DNA from: Coriaria nepalensis | Taxonomy: Eukaryota > Streptophyta > Magnoliopsida > Cucurbitales > Coriariaceae | Assembly: GCA_027186245.1 (NCBI GenBank) | Contig: CP114495.1 | Coordinates: 2,681,001 to 2,745,000, forward strand | Direction of reading: 5' to 3' | DNA length: 64,000 nucleotides | Shown: positions 13,358 through 25,884 of the stretch, piece after piece | Position numbering within the stretch: position 1 is the first letter of the stretch | How the letters are laid out: every line of letters begins with the position of its first letter | Translations under genes and position numbers: made by a program | The notes under the pieces: model-generated | What the model was told of the DNA's origin: nothing | Database searches by the model: none | Seen by the model: only the letters and a program-made list of their open reading frames with translations

Positions 13358-13441
13358 CTCCCATCTTTCGTCACTAAAAACCCCATGACTCATTAACTTC
13401 TTTCTTTTCGTCACTTATCTTTGATATCTTTTCTTTCATCA

Positions 13442-14223
13442 ATGGCCATCACAATTTCACCGAGAAAGCTTCGATACGATCTGTACTCGTGTTCATATGA
13501 TGACAGAGACTCGAAGAGCAATATCCCATTAGTGATCAGCATTCTTGCTTCTCTAATTGAAAGAAACATGGCCAGAAACCGAAGGATTAGCAAGAACTAC
13601 AAGTGCGGTAAATTGTCCCATTTGGATGCCAAAACTCGCATGTTTGATTGCGACGAGGTTCCTGATATGAGCATCCAATCTTATCTAGAAAGGATTTTCC
13701 GATACACCAGAGCTGCCCCATCGGTCTATGTCATCGCTTATGTTTATATTGATCGATTTTGCCATAACAATACTAGGTTCCGGATCGATCTGAGGAATGT
13801 TCATAGGCTTCTCATTACAACTATTATGGTGGCTTCCAAGTATGTCGAGGACATGTAAGTCTTTTTGTTTCGTCAATTCCTTTCAATGGTCACTTCTTTT
13901 CCATAAATTTGTGTTTTGACCCCCCTCCCCCTCCTTTTTTTTTCCTTTTGAGCAGGAATTACAGAAATTCATATTTTGCCAGAGTTGGAGGACTAAGTAG
14001 AAAGGAAATGAACAAGCTGGAGTTAGAGTTCTTGTTCTTGATGGGGTTTAAATTGCATGTAAATCTAAGTGTGTTTGAGAGCTACTGTTGTCATTTAGAA
14101 AGAGAAGTTAGTATTGGTGGAGGCTACCAAATAGAGAAGACATTAAGATGTGCAGAAGAAATCAAATCAAGACAAAACCAAGAAATTACAACATATAATC
14201 AAATTTCTCGTGTTATGTTGTAA
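13442..14223 (+). CDS. U/P-type (PHO80-like) cyclin
   Basis: Two exons, 13442-13854 and 13956-14223, are separated by a 101-nt GTAAGT...GAGCAG intron and encode 226 residues, normal for the plant CYCU/CYCP family. The ATG at 13442 (MAITISPRKLRYDLYS) is the first ATG; the open frame extends upstream only through non-ATG codons. The cyclin box spans roughly residues 60-175. It includes MSIQSYLERIFRYT, then APSVYVIAYVYIDRF, a helix ending LLITTIMVASKYVED, and after the intron YFARVGGLSRKEMNKLELEFLFLMGFKLHV. These are hallmark blocks of the U4-type cyclins, which are thought to pair with A-type CDKs and link division with nutrient status. The C-terminus is short and Lys/Gln-rich. The family call is firm; the subgroup is inferred. 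Confidence 0.9.
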
Positions 14224-15951
14224 TTAAACAAACATTCAAGACTCAATTGCATAGTAAATCAATTATGGTTTTTTTTCTTTTCTTAATAATTTTTTTTCCT
14301 TTTTATAGTTGCCATGATTGCATGGTATGGCAATTATTGCTAGTGTATGTATAGGATTTTGCGATATAAATATGTCGAAGTATTTTCATGAGATAGTATA
14401 CTATATAGTATTAATATATATATCCCTATTATCAAAGCAATTCTTTAATTATTTTTATGAATAGAAATGGACTAAATTATTATTATTATTACCTCTAAAC
14501 TCTTACTTAAGCGGATTATATATTTTCATGCCTGAATTTTTAAATGATTTAGTTTCGTCTTTAAAAATTTAATTTTTTTTTTTAAATCAGAATTTTCTAT
14601 CATCAATATCGTTAAAATAATTATTAAAGTGATTTTTATTGAGATTTAGATAATAAAAAATGAAGAATAAAGAATAGACAAATAAAACATAATTAAAATT
14701 TATGTATTAATATTTTTATATAAGATGTTTTAATTTTAATATCATAGATTTTAGATGTCATTTTTCAATTTTACATTTATATATTTGATCTGAAGTACCA
14801 AAATCGTCCATAAAATTATATTGTATGTTCATTGTGTCCTTAAAATGATTAAAATGTTAATCACGATTTGTTAATTAGTTAAAATTAATCAACCTAATTT
14901 ACTTGAAATATTTGTTCTAGTCTTCCAACATGTTGAAGGAAAATGAAGAAGTAAGACCATGTACTATTGTCGACAAATTAAGAAACACAAATCCCAAACC
15001 TAAAATTGAGGACAATTAGTCGGGGAATCTCTTCCGTTCTTGATTGTCATGATTAATTAGTTGTAGTTGAAGATTATTCTTCATATTATGTTTATATTTT
15101 ATTGTCATAAGATGTATGATGGGTAAGGAACATAATTAGTACATTGATAATTGCTTGTAATATATTTAATTAGATGTGATTAATACCATGATCATGATCT
15201 AAATGCTAACCTGGCCTAATGATTAAGGTCCACTCCACTAGGCAAAAATTTTATTTATATTTATATTTTTTTTGGTTAGAAAAGATATTTCATTTATATG
15301 AGAGAAAATATATCATTAAGTAAAAATTTATAGTTAAACACTTTTTAAACAAATTAAAATTGGATGGATAATGAAAACACTTAACTGTTATAACTATATC
15401 TTTGAAATCTTGAGATATATTCAAGAAAATAACAAAAAATGCCTTTAAGATCAGGGAATAAATCGAAAAAGTATTACATAGTTCATATATGAACTCCTTC
15501 AAAATAAAATCTAAAAGATCAAGTACAAATATTCAAATTGATAAAACTCGAACAAAAAATTTCATCAAATTTCATCCAACTAATCAAGATCAAGTACACA
15601 ATTCTCTATCTTTTTCATGACTTTTGTTGAGTATTTCTACAAGTTATTTATCCAATTTACCGAGTTAAACCTAAATCTAATCCAATTTAGTCAAAAACAG
15701 TGTTCATCATGTTCTGTAATGATTCTTGCAATAATAAGTGTAGAAAATAAAAGAACAAACACATTTATAGTGGTTTCCCATTATAGGGTACTCTTAGCTC
15801 CGAAAATCCGGGATGAGCTGTATGCACTAGTGATGATATTGTTCGTACGACCCCTAGGGGTTGCCCAAACAGTTGGGCAAGGATGACTCCCTAAGCTTGG
15901 GCCGAGTTTAAGTCATCCGCACAACGTTTGAAATTATACTCTAAACTTACC
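14224..15951. other. AT-rich spacer, no gene
   Basis: The 3' UTR of the cyclin gene is followed by AT-rich sequence with no supportable ORF. From about 15760 the composition changes (CTCCGAAAATCCGGGATGAG and similar), marking the start of the repeat-derived region to the right. Confidence 0.6.
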
Positions 15952-16195
15952 TGATGATGTTGTAAGTCCAATTACCCCCATTGGAGTTTGCAACCCATCA
16001 TCAAAGGGTGTGGAAGAGTTTCCCGGGTTTTCAAAAAAAAAAAATTGATATTGTTTGACAAGTACAATCCAATCTGGTGATGTTGTGAGTCCAACCGCTC
16101 ATTCTGAAATTTGCAACTCATTGCCGAAGGCGCGTGGAGGAGTTTCCTGTATTTCCAAAAAAAAAATTGATATTGTTCGTACAAGTACAATCCAA
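15952..16195. repeat. Two-copy tandem repeat, period about 123 bp
   Basis: Copies begin at 15952 and 16075. Shared landmarks in order are TGATGTTGT.AGTCCAA, TTTGCAAC, GGAGAGTTTCC-like, an A-run and TTGATATTGTT, ending AAGTACAATCCAA. The copies differ at many positions, so the duplication is old. Confidence 0.7.
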
Positions 16196-17585
16196 GGCCA
16201 TACAACATGTTACACTACCAATCAATCAACCAAATCAAAAACACAAATTCATGAACCAAAACCCTTATCACAAATTTCTCTCCAAGGAAACGCAACCTTA
16301 AGAAATCAACCAAGAGTAAGTAAGAATTAATTGGACATACTACATGAGAGATCAAACCAAACCATGAATCAATCTGACCACCCAAACCACGAAGAATTGA
16401 GGTCGCACGAGATAAAGAGAGATCGCATAGCACCACAAGACTAAGGAAGAATAAGAAAAATGAGAGTCATGATTAACCCATCGAGTTATAAGACTTGTAT
16501 ATCGAACCTAGTTTAATTTGACCTAACAAGGATTACTGGGTCTTGGGCCCAAAAGGTAACTCACCTCTTTTTACAAGAGTTGAGCCATCTGGTTTTGGGT
16601 TCACACCCAAATCCAATCTCCACTTGAGCCCATAAACCGTTCATCACTATGCCACACGATTCCTGATAATCCTTCATAGCTAAAATATAGTTATCACCTT
16701 ATATCCAATAAGTCTACTTACTATGATAGCCTAAGTACTCATATCTGAGTATACCAAACAAATAGATATCTTAATCTCGATTTCCTTGAGAAACCCTTAT
16801 CACGTAAAGCCTTCTTGAACGCCTCCTCAAGATTATATGCTCCACCTTAATATATGAGATTGCATCAGCTGGTTGTAGATGAGTCTTCCTATTTTGTACA
16901 ATTTTCACCAAGTTGGAATTTTCAAGAAATAGTCCATTTCCTCAAGTCCCTGTCAACTGCTCAAATAAAAAACTACAAAAACATACTAGATTCAAAGTAT
17001 TAGTCCACTTAGAAGAGTTTAAAAAACTTTAAGACTAATATACTAGAGATTTACAACTATGTCTTAAGAACAAATTTATGCCTACTCAATGATCATTACC
17101 CGGTTTAAGTAAACTTAAACCTAACCAACCTATGGCATTAAAAATAAGACATATGACCCATTTGTACTATCTCTTCATAACTTCTAAGAACTTTGTGATT
17201 TTCTCATGACAAGGTGGCTATAGCTAATGGAAGACTCACTTTGTTTCAACCTAAAAACACCTCAAATTTAGAAGTTACGTACATCAAATATGAATTTAAT
17301 GCAATTATCAAAGTGTTGTTTCTTTTATCTATACCTAGGAATATACATTCCTAGACTTTTCTTAGCACCTCTTTCAACAAAAACATATTTTACCCAAATA
17401 AGTCAAAATACCTCACTGTACTTTCTTATCCGAAAATCTCAACCTCAATTTTAAACCAAAGGAATAACCACCTTCATGAATCGCATAGATTCACACCAGA
17501 AATAAAAAAGATTCAAAGATTAAGGAAGAAACCATGTAATAACATAATATTCAAGCAAGAACTAAGCAATCTCCAAATTACATAA
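16196..17585. other. Repeat-derived sequence without recognisable coding content
   Basis: No ORF with a recognisable domain is present. The even base composition and the lack of coding signal suggest decayed LTR or other non-coding transposon sequence associated with the copia relic to the right, but I cannot identify a family. Confidence 0.4.
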
Positions 17586-17832
17586 CTGATCTTTCACTAG
17601 ATATTTCAAACCTGAGTTTTCTTTACTGAAAAACTCACCGAAGGAATCGCGACCTTCACAAGACCAATTTGATCTACTAAAAATTATCTAAGCTTACCAA
17701 GATCACAACCTGATCTCTCACTTGAGATTTCACACCTGAGATTACTCTACTGGAACCTCACCGAACGAAATTCAGCCTTCACAAGATCAAAAAACCAGAT
17801 CTTACCAGAAATTATCTAAGCTAATCAAGACC
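17586..17832. repeat. Two-copy tandem repeat, period about 124 bp
   Basis: Copies begin at 17586 and 17710. Each runs CTGATCTYTCACT, ACCTGAG, CTCACCGAA, CCTTCACAAGA and AATTATCTAAGCT, ending ATCAAGA or CCAAGA. The period is nearly the same as the 15952 repeat but the sequences are unrelated by eye. Confidence 0.7.
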
Positions 17833-18099
17833 TGAATCCATGGAGACAAATATCATCCAAGCATGAAGAACCAGAACCGGGAGAGAGAAACTAAGTGTTT
17901 CCCTTCCTATTCTAACTTTACACTTACAACTTTGCCATTATTTCAATTTCATATTCATCAGATTCTTCCCTTACAACTTAGGACTTTTAACTTAACCAAT
18001 ACATATCAAATATTTATAAGAGTATTAAAATTTGGCTTTATCTACTCTTACCCCTATTCTGAGTTATTTTTGTCATGACTGAATCCATTAAAAAACTCA

Positions 18100-19920
18100 A
18101 CATCATCATGAACAAACTGTTGACCATCTTTGGTCCCTAACACATCCTTCGGGTGGTTAATTTACATTTATTTGTGTGCCAACCAGCTCCTGTCTAATAA
18201 GTATGATAGTGTTTGCACACTCCATCTCAATGTAAAACCCCTCACAAGTGTTAGATGTACTAGCATGAATGTTAGTAGCTTTGAATAGAAGTGATTTTCA
18301 CTGCAAAAGAACACTTTCCTACTAACAATCACCTTAATACCTTTCAATCCTTTATCTCATAACCTATGACATTTTGTACTTTCTTAATAACCTTGAAAAT
18401 ACAATTTTGAGATCTCGGATCTAAATTTCTATCATTTTGTGTGTATGGACAACACATTAGAAAAACCTTAAATGTCCTACATTTGGTTTTCTAACCCTTA
18501 AATGTCTAGTTATACAACTTTCTTTACAAAAGTTATCAAATAAAGCATTAAAGAACTCTAAGCCATTCCTCATCCTACGAGTTCTAACATTTTATTTGTT
18601 TGATTTTCCAACTAAACCTTTCTATTCCTTAAGACCTATCATAAGGCACCATCTTTAGTTTTAAGTAAGGTATTCCAAACCTTCCTACTAAAGTCTTATA
18701 GGATAGACAAATGAACCTACTAACTCCATGAGAATGAAATCTCTTAAGCCCCACACACATCATGCAAACATTTAAGCTAATTCTTAGCTAGATGCATACA
18801 ACTAGAAAAGCTAAGCCTATGCTATTTACCAAGAATACATGCTTTATAAAAACTAAGTGAGGATAAAGTGTTCATACCAAAACATCCTTGTTTATTTAGG
18901 GCATCCAAGCCCTTTTTGCTCATTTAGTCTCGCCTTAAATGACACTTCATTATCACCTCATGGTCAGTAGAAACAAATGCAATAAAAAATAAATAAATCA
19001 AAGTAATAGCACATACAATTCACTTTTCTTAGTACCCTTTTTCATTTTATAAGCAACCAAATTTTCCTAATCCGCATTATAGAGACAATCAGCCTTATCT
19101 CGAAAACTATGTGAAATTAATTTTGAGATATTCCTAACTTTAGTGAGCATATATACTCTAATATCATGCAACTCTAAAGTTAAACTTTCTACCCCAAGTA
19201 TCCTACTCATTTGGTTATTTCACATGAAAAACTACACCATCATCAATTCCCTTGAATTAGTTTCATATTTCTTAGAGCATGAAAAATTAAATTCTTCATT
19301 AAGTGGCCTACTTTATTACAATGAAAATATTCACAAGTTTTCTTATTGCCATTCCTTTTAACTACCTTATCCTTCTTAGAATCCTTACTAGTAATATCAA
19401 ACTCCACTTTTTCTTTGTTTACCCTAAACAAATAAGATTGAGCTTAATCATTTTACTAGTATTCTAATTTCCTAACCTCTAAATCTGCCACCACCAAGTT
19501 AAATCAAGTACAATATCATATACTTTAAAAAACTTGTCTAGTGTCGTCTACAATACTTGATTTTGATACGTTTTACAAGCTAACTTCCATTCTTAGAATT
19601 CATTTAGATTCTTCTTATGATTTCTTAGCTACATCATTTTTCATGTAAAAATATACCTATCTAGTAGCTACTCTATAGACTATCTAAATAGAGAGGTAAT
19701 TCAAAAGAAAATATTTACCCCATTCCTTAAGCACCAAGATGTTATGAGCATTCTCATTGATATCCAGTGCTTATTGATGTCCAAGCTTTCCTAAGGCTAT
19801 TTAAATGCCTTATTATGGACAACGAGGCTATCATCTTCTCCTTCCATACGGCATAATAATTCTCTCCATCAATACACAATTTCTCCGTGCGGGTGGTCAT
19901 GATTCACTGTTGAGTATTTA
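18100..19920 (-). mobile_element. Degenerate Ty1-copia element (gag to integrase)
   Basis: Reading the minus strand from high to low coordinates gives the copia order. A gag start lies near 19896 (MTTRTEKLCIDGENYYAVWK). A zinc knuckle follows near 19320 (CEYFHCNKVGHLMKN). A GAG-pre-integrase block sits near 18950-18830 (LNKQGCFG ... ACILGK.HRLSFS). Integrase core fragments follow (DFSRKVWNTLLKTKD, then LENQT), and an integrase C-terminal piece lies near 18420-18300 (KLYFQGY ... KVIVSRKVFF). Many stops and frameshifts interrupt it. No reverse transcriptase is visible at the lower end. Confidence 0.75.
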
Positions 19921-20763
19921 TACAACAAGTTTCAGCCCAAATAAAGAAAATCCATAGCGAACGGTTAAAGCTGTCCAGAAAGAGTCCATTACACCGAATA
20001 CAATAAAACAGGCCTATAACTTGGCCTGCAAACAGAGGAAAAGTTCTGACTTTTTAGCAAATTATAGATTTAGCCCTAACACATCGTCAAAATAGCAAGT
20101 ATGATCGTTGAATTTTACATTTATGTTTGATATTATTTGCAAATAAATAAATAAAATTAAAAATACATAAAATCGGGCAAAGAAGACTCATTCCTCGCCA
20201 AATGGAAAAATGTAACGTGCCATGTTTTTAGGAATGATGTCGACGGCCACGTGGAAAATTGATTCAGCGGCTAATAACCTCCAATAACGGCATCTTTAAG
20301 ACATTAACGACCAAATATCTTCGTTATTCCATGTTTTATGTTTTATCTGAAATCTTGTTTGCTGTTGTTCACAATGCAAAAAAAGTCAACGAACTGCAAA
20401 CCCCCATGAAAAGTGGGTCCTGACTTGAAGAAGCCTATATGTATGTTAAGAGAAGTTATGGCCTACGCATCGGAGAGCATATACTTATAATATATACTCA
20501 ACTGGTTGTGATAAAACTAAAGAATTTGATAATAAAACGTATTGAGGTGTTTTAATTTGAATAATTATAATATTTTATTATAAAAATAGAGTATAACATA
20601 TTTATATAATAGAATTACAATTATCATGATTCTCTCTCTCTTGATATATTTCTAAAATTAAGGAAACTACTTATAATATAATTATTTGTTACTATACTCT
20701 CTGTAATCTATATATACTTAACAATTAATATAATAAAATATGTTCAAACATATTTCCTCTTTA
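19921..20763. other. Non-coding stretch; right part is a candidate 5' LTR
   Basis: No gene is seen. The AT-rich right part (about 20480-20755) lies directly before a degenerate primer binding site and a plus-strand copia gag, so it is a candidate LTR. A second copy was not found, so this is inference. Confidence 0.35.
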
Positions 20764-21340
20764 TAGTATAAGAGCTATTATATTTTAACGAGTTCAATTT
20801 TGTTTCAGATCTTACCATGGCCTCTCACAAAGGATTCGAGCTTTCCACCATCAAGCTCGCTGCCACCCTTGCTCCAAAGATTTCTAACCCACTTGTTGGT
20901 CCTATGGGAATACCCCTTGTAGCCGTCAATGCACATCACCAACTACCGCTACAGCTTAACTCATCAAAATATCCATTTTGGCGCGCTTAGGTTGAGACAC
21001 TTCTCATTGGATCTTATGGGATATCTTGATGACACCTACTCGTGCCCTCCAATCAGCATCGACCTCGGTGCCTACACTCATTGGATTCGTCAAGACAAAC
21101 TCTTGCTATTGACATTATTTGGATCCGTTTCTACTGTTGTCATGCCCATGGTGGCCTCCGCTACCACCAATCATGAGGCTTATATATGTGTTCTCCTTCT
21201 CTACGCAAACCGATCCCACACTCGTGTTATGTAGATTAAGGATGACTTGTCTCTTGCGAGTCGCAGCAATAAATCTCGTAGCAAATAAAGCGATTAAACT
21301 GATTTCTTCAGTGCTCCAGGTTAACAAGCATCGACTCCCA
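20764..21340 (+). mobile_element. Ty1-copia primer site and truncated gag
   Basis: TAGTATAAGAGC at 20764-20775 is a degenerate tRNA-iMet primer binding site. From 20818 a gag open frame begins MASHKGFELSTIKLA and, after frameshifts, continues KYPFWRA, WIRQDKLLLLTLFGSVS, ATTNHEAY and YANRSHTRVM, ending near IKDDLSLASRSNK. These are the UBN2-type gag blocks of plant copia elements. The element is cut off after gag. Confidence 0.75.
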
Positions 21341-22850
21341 ACATTCCACAGTTAAAATCTTCTAATATATTATATGTAAATAATCGAATCAAAGTCGAAT
21401 CCTAAAGTATTGCTCCAGAATTTCTCAAATAAAAAATAGAAAACTTTCTGCTAGAGAGAGGAAATGAGAGAGAGGGATCACCGAACAATTCTGAATTTTT
21501 TTGCATGCTTTACCACTCACTTAGGTTCTCTATTTCTAGGCTCAAAGTGCAACTCACTTGAAGAGATATCCGCCTAAAATCATTTCTTCTAACGTTTAAA
21601 AATATTAAGTGAAGTGTTAACCAACTCCATAGCATGATATCTGATGATATCTTTGCTACTCATGAAAGTAACTGACCACCATTATTCACGGACAACTTTG
21701 ACCAAGTAAAATAGCCAAGGAAATATGAATTTGTGAAGTAAAATAATAAAGAAGAAACAATTCTTCTTTTTATTGTTTTATTACTTTGACCGCTGGCCGG
21801 GAGCCCTCAAGCTCACAAATCACGGAGCTATCAGGCCCTTCTCCCAAATGTCGAGGAACTAAAGGCGGCACATAGTTAGTTTATAGTGACGAAAGGGACC
21901 GTAGTATAGGAATAAAATTTACTAATTATTTTCTAATATGCAGGATTCTCCACCGGTGACAAGCACAAAGCATACTCAGAAACTGTTTTGATGTGCAGGA
22001 TCCTACACCAGAGACAAGCACAGAGCATACTAGGCTAGTGTTCCTGATGAATCTATCGTAGAGAAGTAGTAAAAGACTCAGAGATTAGAGAGAAAAAGAA
22101 GATTTTAAGAACTCATATTTTCTGGAAAGATATGTCTGACTGATTATTGCTTATTGCTTGATTGAAATTTCTTTTTATATTTTTATAGTATTAATTAAGA
22201 CTTTTACTACAATCCTCCCACAAGTCTTAAATTAATAACTGGTTTACTAATTTAAAATTTTGAATATAAGAATTATGAAGAAATGTCTTTTAGGCTTGAA
22301 CCAATACTTATAATATATAAACTAAGACCTATAAAGATTAGGTGGAATAAATTTTAAAACCTAATCTCTTGATGCAAATCAGCTATATTTATTGCCAACA
22401 CACTAAAATGCCCTTAACTAAGTTCTAATAGGGTGTCACACACACGGCCATACGCTAGTTGGACTAGTGAGAGATTTATAGAATTAGCATAATTCTCAAA
22501 AGAGGTGACTCCACTTCAAAGCTCATATAGGTGATCGTTATCAAGTTGTAAACCATAACTAAACACACTACATTAATTAAGATTATAAAGATCATTAAGA
22601 GTCTAAGACTCAACCCTCAATTTCATTGTAGTTTGGCACTATATATATCATAGAGATAAGCCTCTCAATAAGAAGATTAGTGTTTTGCCAAGCAGTTCAG
22701 ATGATTTTTTTTCCCATTGAATCACTTCTTGGGATCACCATTCACGTAGGTGCGTTTCTGTCATTGATCGTTCATTTAGGTAGGCTTTAGACTCATCCCC
22801 CTCGATGTTTCAAATATGAGCTTCTTGCTCAGAGACTTTGTCAGAGGATC
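21341..22850. other. Retroelement-derived stretch, probably a decayed copia 3' end and LTR
   Basis: The minus strand from 22760 to about 22450 reads in fragments like the untranslated 3' part of a copia element following the RNase H piece at 22860-23017 (THLREW.SQEVIQWEKKS, LQLDNDHLYELWSG-like). A 54-bp tandem pair with landmarks TGCAGGAT and GACAAGCACA starts at 21939 and 21993. No gene is seen. Confidence 0.45.
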
Positions 22851-23017
22851 TGCTAAGTTCCTTTATGCCCTCACATAGTTTAGAATTATCACTCCATCAC
22901 TTAGCAGTTGCGTTATGATATTATGCCTCAGTCTGATATGTCTTCTTTTCCCATTATAAATTTTATTTTCGACTCTTCCAATAGCCGCTTGGCTATCACT
23001 TTTGATGGATACGGTAG
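22851..23017 (-). mobile_element. Ty1-copia RNase H fragment, truncated
   Basis: The minus-strand translation reads VSIKSDSQAAIGRVENKIYN, GKRRHIRLRHNIITQLL and SDGVIILNYV, the C-terminal copia RNase H block with its conserved SDSQAA and RHI.LRHN. The reading frame is lost abruptly near 23017, where a different repeat starts. Confidence 0.8.
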
Positions 23018-23864
23018 TGTCACGACCCGATTTATCGGATCCGTGACCAGCGTGAGAACTACGTAACCAAAGACATTCATGATCCGTATACGAGGAATCT
23101 TCAGTCACGTGATACTCACTGGCCTCTTACTTACTTACTTTCATATGTTAGAGTATAAGTAAACTCAATTTTTACCTTTCCATTCATCATAATTGTTACT
23201 TACATTCTGAATAGCCCCTATTGCACAAAATTTGTGCTAAATACAACAACATAATAAAATAACTTATATATATATACAATGTTTTGCACATAGTATATCT
23301 TATATTGTCTATTCAAACATACAGTGGAACATCTAAATGTACGTCAATATGTAGCCACTAAAGCAGTCCATTAGACATGAAATTTACCTACAAGTAGTAG
23401 GCAATCGACAAGCAGAAATCTGAAAGGCTCTACTTTCTCTAATCTGAAAGTGTTTACAATAAAAAGGAGGGATGAGTACAATACTCACTGAGCGATAATC
23501 ATGACATGTTTTGAGTTTAAAACCGGTAAGGGCAAATTCATCAAATCTTTCTAAAAACAGTATTTCAAATCTATTTTGCATAAAACATCATCTCGAAACA
23601 TCCACTTTCATATAAACAATATCTTAAATCATGCCTTATATTTCAAATAGCATTAAAACATCATTCAATCAAGTTGTATTTCCAACTCTTACAACGAGTT
23701 TCATGCACTTGCATAAGCTGTGTAGATTCACATATTTTCATTAAAAACAGTAAACATATCATTTGCAATTCAATTCTTAAACATATACTTGTTTCACAAA
23801 CAAAAACATCATCAAAACCAAGATCCAGTGGGTCATTATCAATTCATGAAATCAACATGAACAT

Positions 23865-24153
23865 AGGATTGAAAAGGTGCCCTCCATGGCACTTTGCTCC
23901 GATACACATAAAATCAAGAAGTGTAGGATTCAAGAGGTGGTCTTCATGACACTTTGCTCCCACTTGGGATTCAAGAGGTAGCTCTCATGCTCATGGCACT
24001 TTGTTCCTATACACATAAAATCAGTAAGTGTATGTATGATTCAAGAGGTGGCCCATGTGGCACTTTGCTCCTGTTAAAGATTCAAGGGGTAACCCTCGTG
24101 ATACTTTGTTCCCGCTAAGAATTCAACAAGTGGCCCCCGCGATACTTTGCTCC
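23865..24153 (+). repeat. Minisatellite, six copies of a 36-42 bp core
   Basis: Cores start near 23865, 23925, 23966, 24036, 24077 and 24118. Each reads GATTCAAGAGGTGGC, then a variable middle, then ACTTTGCTCC. Spacers alternate between almost nothing (period about 41) and an insert containing GATACACATAAAATCA (period 60-70). Confidence 0.85.
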
Positions 24154-24884
24154 CGCTAAGGATCCATAAACACAAACTTCATATACTTCAATCCAAATAA
24201 AACATCACATACTATACATAAGACATATTTACTCATGTAATTCTTATTTCAATCTAAGCATTTTCATAATGTAGTAAACAGAACATATATCCATTGAAAA
24301 TATCATTTCAATTCAAAGGTATTTCAAAAATCAGTATATATAACAAAGGCCATAAAAAGTCATGAAATCACATAAGCAATTTTTAACATGCTCAACTTTT
24401 AACGAATTGTAATTATCACTCACTTTTAGGCTCCGTTGGCCCTAATCTGTTTAGACACTAGATGGCGTGGAGAGATTCCCCTATAATGGATCTAAGCATC
24501 AAAACCAACAAAGATGGACAGTTCAATAATTAGGAATGTCCAAAGCAACTCAATTAACTAAAATTGCTAAACTGTACTCATATCTCTCTTTCGAGTCCTA
24601 ATTCTCACTTTAAGTTGCTTAATTTAGGATTCTGTTGTTGTAATAGCAGACTTCACCTCGTAAATCCATAGGCCCGTCGAACCCCATCGACCCCATTGAC
24701 CCTATTGACCCTAGGTAATATTTCGCATAATTTAGGCATCGAGATGTCGAGCCATTGATCCCTCGACCCTTTGACCCCATAGACCCGTAGAGTAATTCAC
24801 TTATTGTAGGCGTTGAGGGTGTCAACCCTTCGAGCAATTCCCATATTCTGGGGCATCGAGTGTGTCGAGACCGAGACTGAAACC

Positions 24885-25325
24885 AAAGTTTCCTATTTTC
24901 CTTCCCAGACGGAGGTATTTTCTTCTTTCCCAGACCAAGGTCTTCTCTCACAGACGAGGTCTTATATAATGTCTCTCGGTCTAGGTTCTTGATCCAGACC
25001 GAACACTTTTCTTCTTCCCTAAACCGAGATCTTTTGTCTTAGACCTAGGTCTTATATAATGTCTCTTAGTCTAGGTTCCTGATCCGGATCGAGGGCTTTC
25101 CTTCTTTCATAGACCGAGGTCTAATATAATGCCTCTCAATCTGGGTTCTCGATCTAGATCGAAGGCTTTCATTCTTTCTCAGACTGAGGTATTTTCTCTC
25201 AAATCAAGGTCTTATATAACGCTTCTCGGTCTGGATCAGGAATCCAGACCGAGCTATTTTCTTGTTTCCCAGACCAAGACCTAAGATAAGGTCTTTAGTC
25301 TAGGTTCCCGGTCCAGACCGAGTTA
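24885..25325 (+). repeat. Minisatellite of GGTCTTATATAATG / CCAGACCGAG units
   Basis: About five diverged copies lie at spacings of 70-90 bp, near 24958, 25048, 25117, 25207 and 25290. Landmarks are GGTCTTATATAATGYCTCT, CGGTCTAGGTTC, GATCCAGACCGAG and TTTCTTCTTTC. A short GACCC-rich array (CCATCGACCCCATTGACCC) lies just upstream at about 24675-24720. Confidence 0.8.
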
Positions 25326-25570
25326 TTGGTCAAAAAGAACAAAAACACGTAATATTTTTCTTTTTGAAGGCGTTGACCCTATTCTTAAGCCTTAACGTAC
25401 TCAAATTCCCTCTAACTTATTAAGATACATAAATCTTGATTTTATCTTAACACCTTATATCCTACAGATTTCACTCTCATTTTCGACATATTTATCAAAG
25501 AACTAATGACTACAAATGTACAAACAGAGAAGGTTCTTACCAGAATTCGTCCTTGACTAGTATGCTCTGT

Positions 25571-25884
25571 TTGTACTGCACAAGATCATAATTATGGCAT
25601 GTGCGCTTTAAAACTTTACTTTCACCTTCACTGATTCTCGTTATGGAATAAGGAAAGAGTTCTTTTGGTTTTTGCTGGAATTTTCTCAAGGTTGGGGAGG
25701 GTTGGGATTTCTGATCAGTGAGGCTAATGGTATGTGTACGTCCTGTGCGAAGTCACAGCTGGAGAAGATGACTTCGGAGTTAATTATTTGATACATGTAT
25801 GGTTTCTATTGACAACCTAATTAATATCTCTTCATCCTTATCTTATGTAGAGAGAGGATGGTGAGATGGTGAATTCCACCACCT
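25571..25884. other. Spacer between LTR-type repeat and captured gene fragment
   Basis: No ORF or recognised repeat is seen. It may contain the unresolved right end of the LTR-type element. Confidence 0.4.

Larger units (their letters stand above)
23018..25570. mobile_element. LTR-type repeat beginning TGTCACGACCC, inserted in a copia relic
   Basis: The sequence starting TGTCACGACCCGATTTATC at 23018 has the 5' end typical of many plant LTR retrotransposon LTRs, and it breaks the RNase H frame of a copia relic. No coding domain is found inside. Two minisatellites fill much of it (23865-24153 and 24885-25325). The right boundary is not resolved; 25570 is approximate. Confidence 0.5.

Noticed and set aside
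13421..13441. Seven-codon upstream extension of the cyclin
   Set aside because: It opens with TTG; the first ATG is at 13442 and matches the family N-terminus.
24619..24951. 110-codon minus-strand ORF
   Set aside because: It reads through a GACCC-rich array and a minisatellite; the Gly/Ser/Met repeats reflect the tandem DNA repeats and there is no domain.
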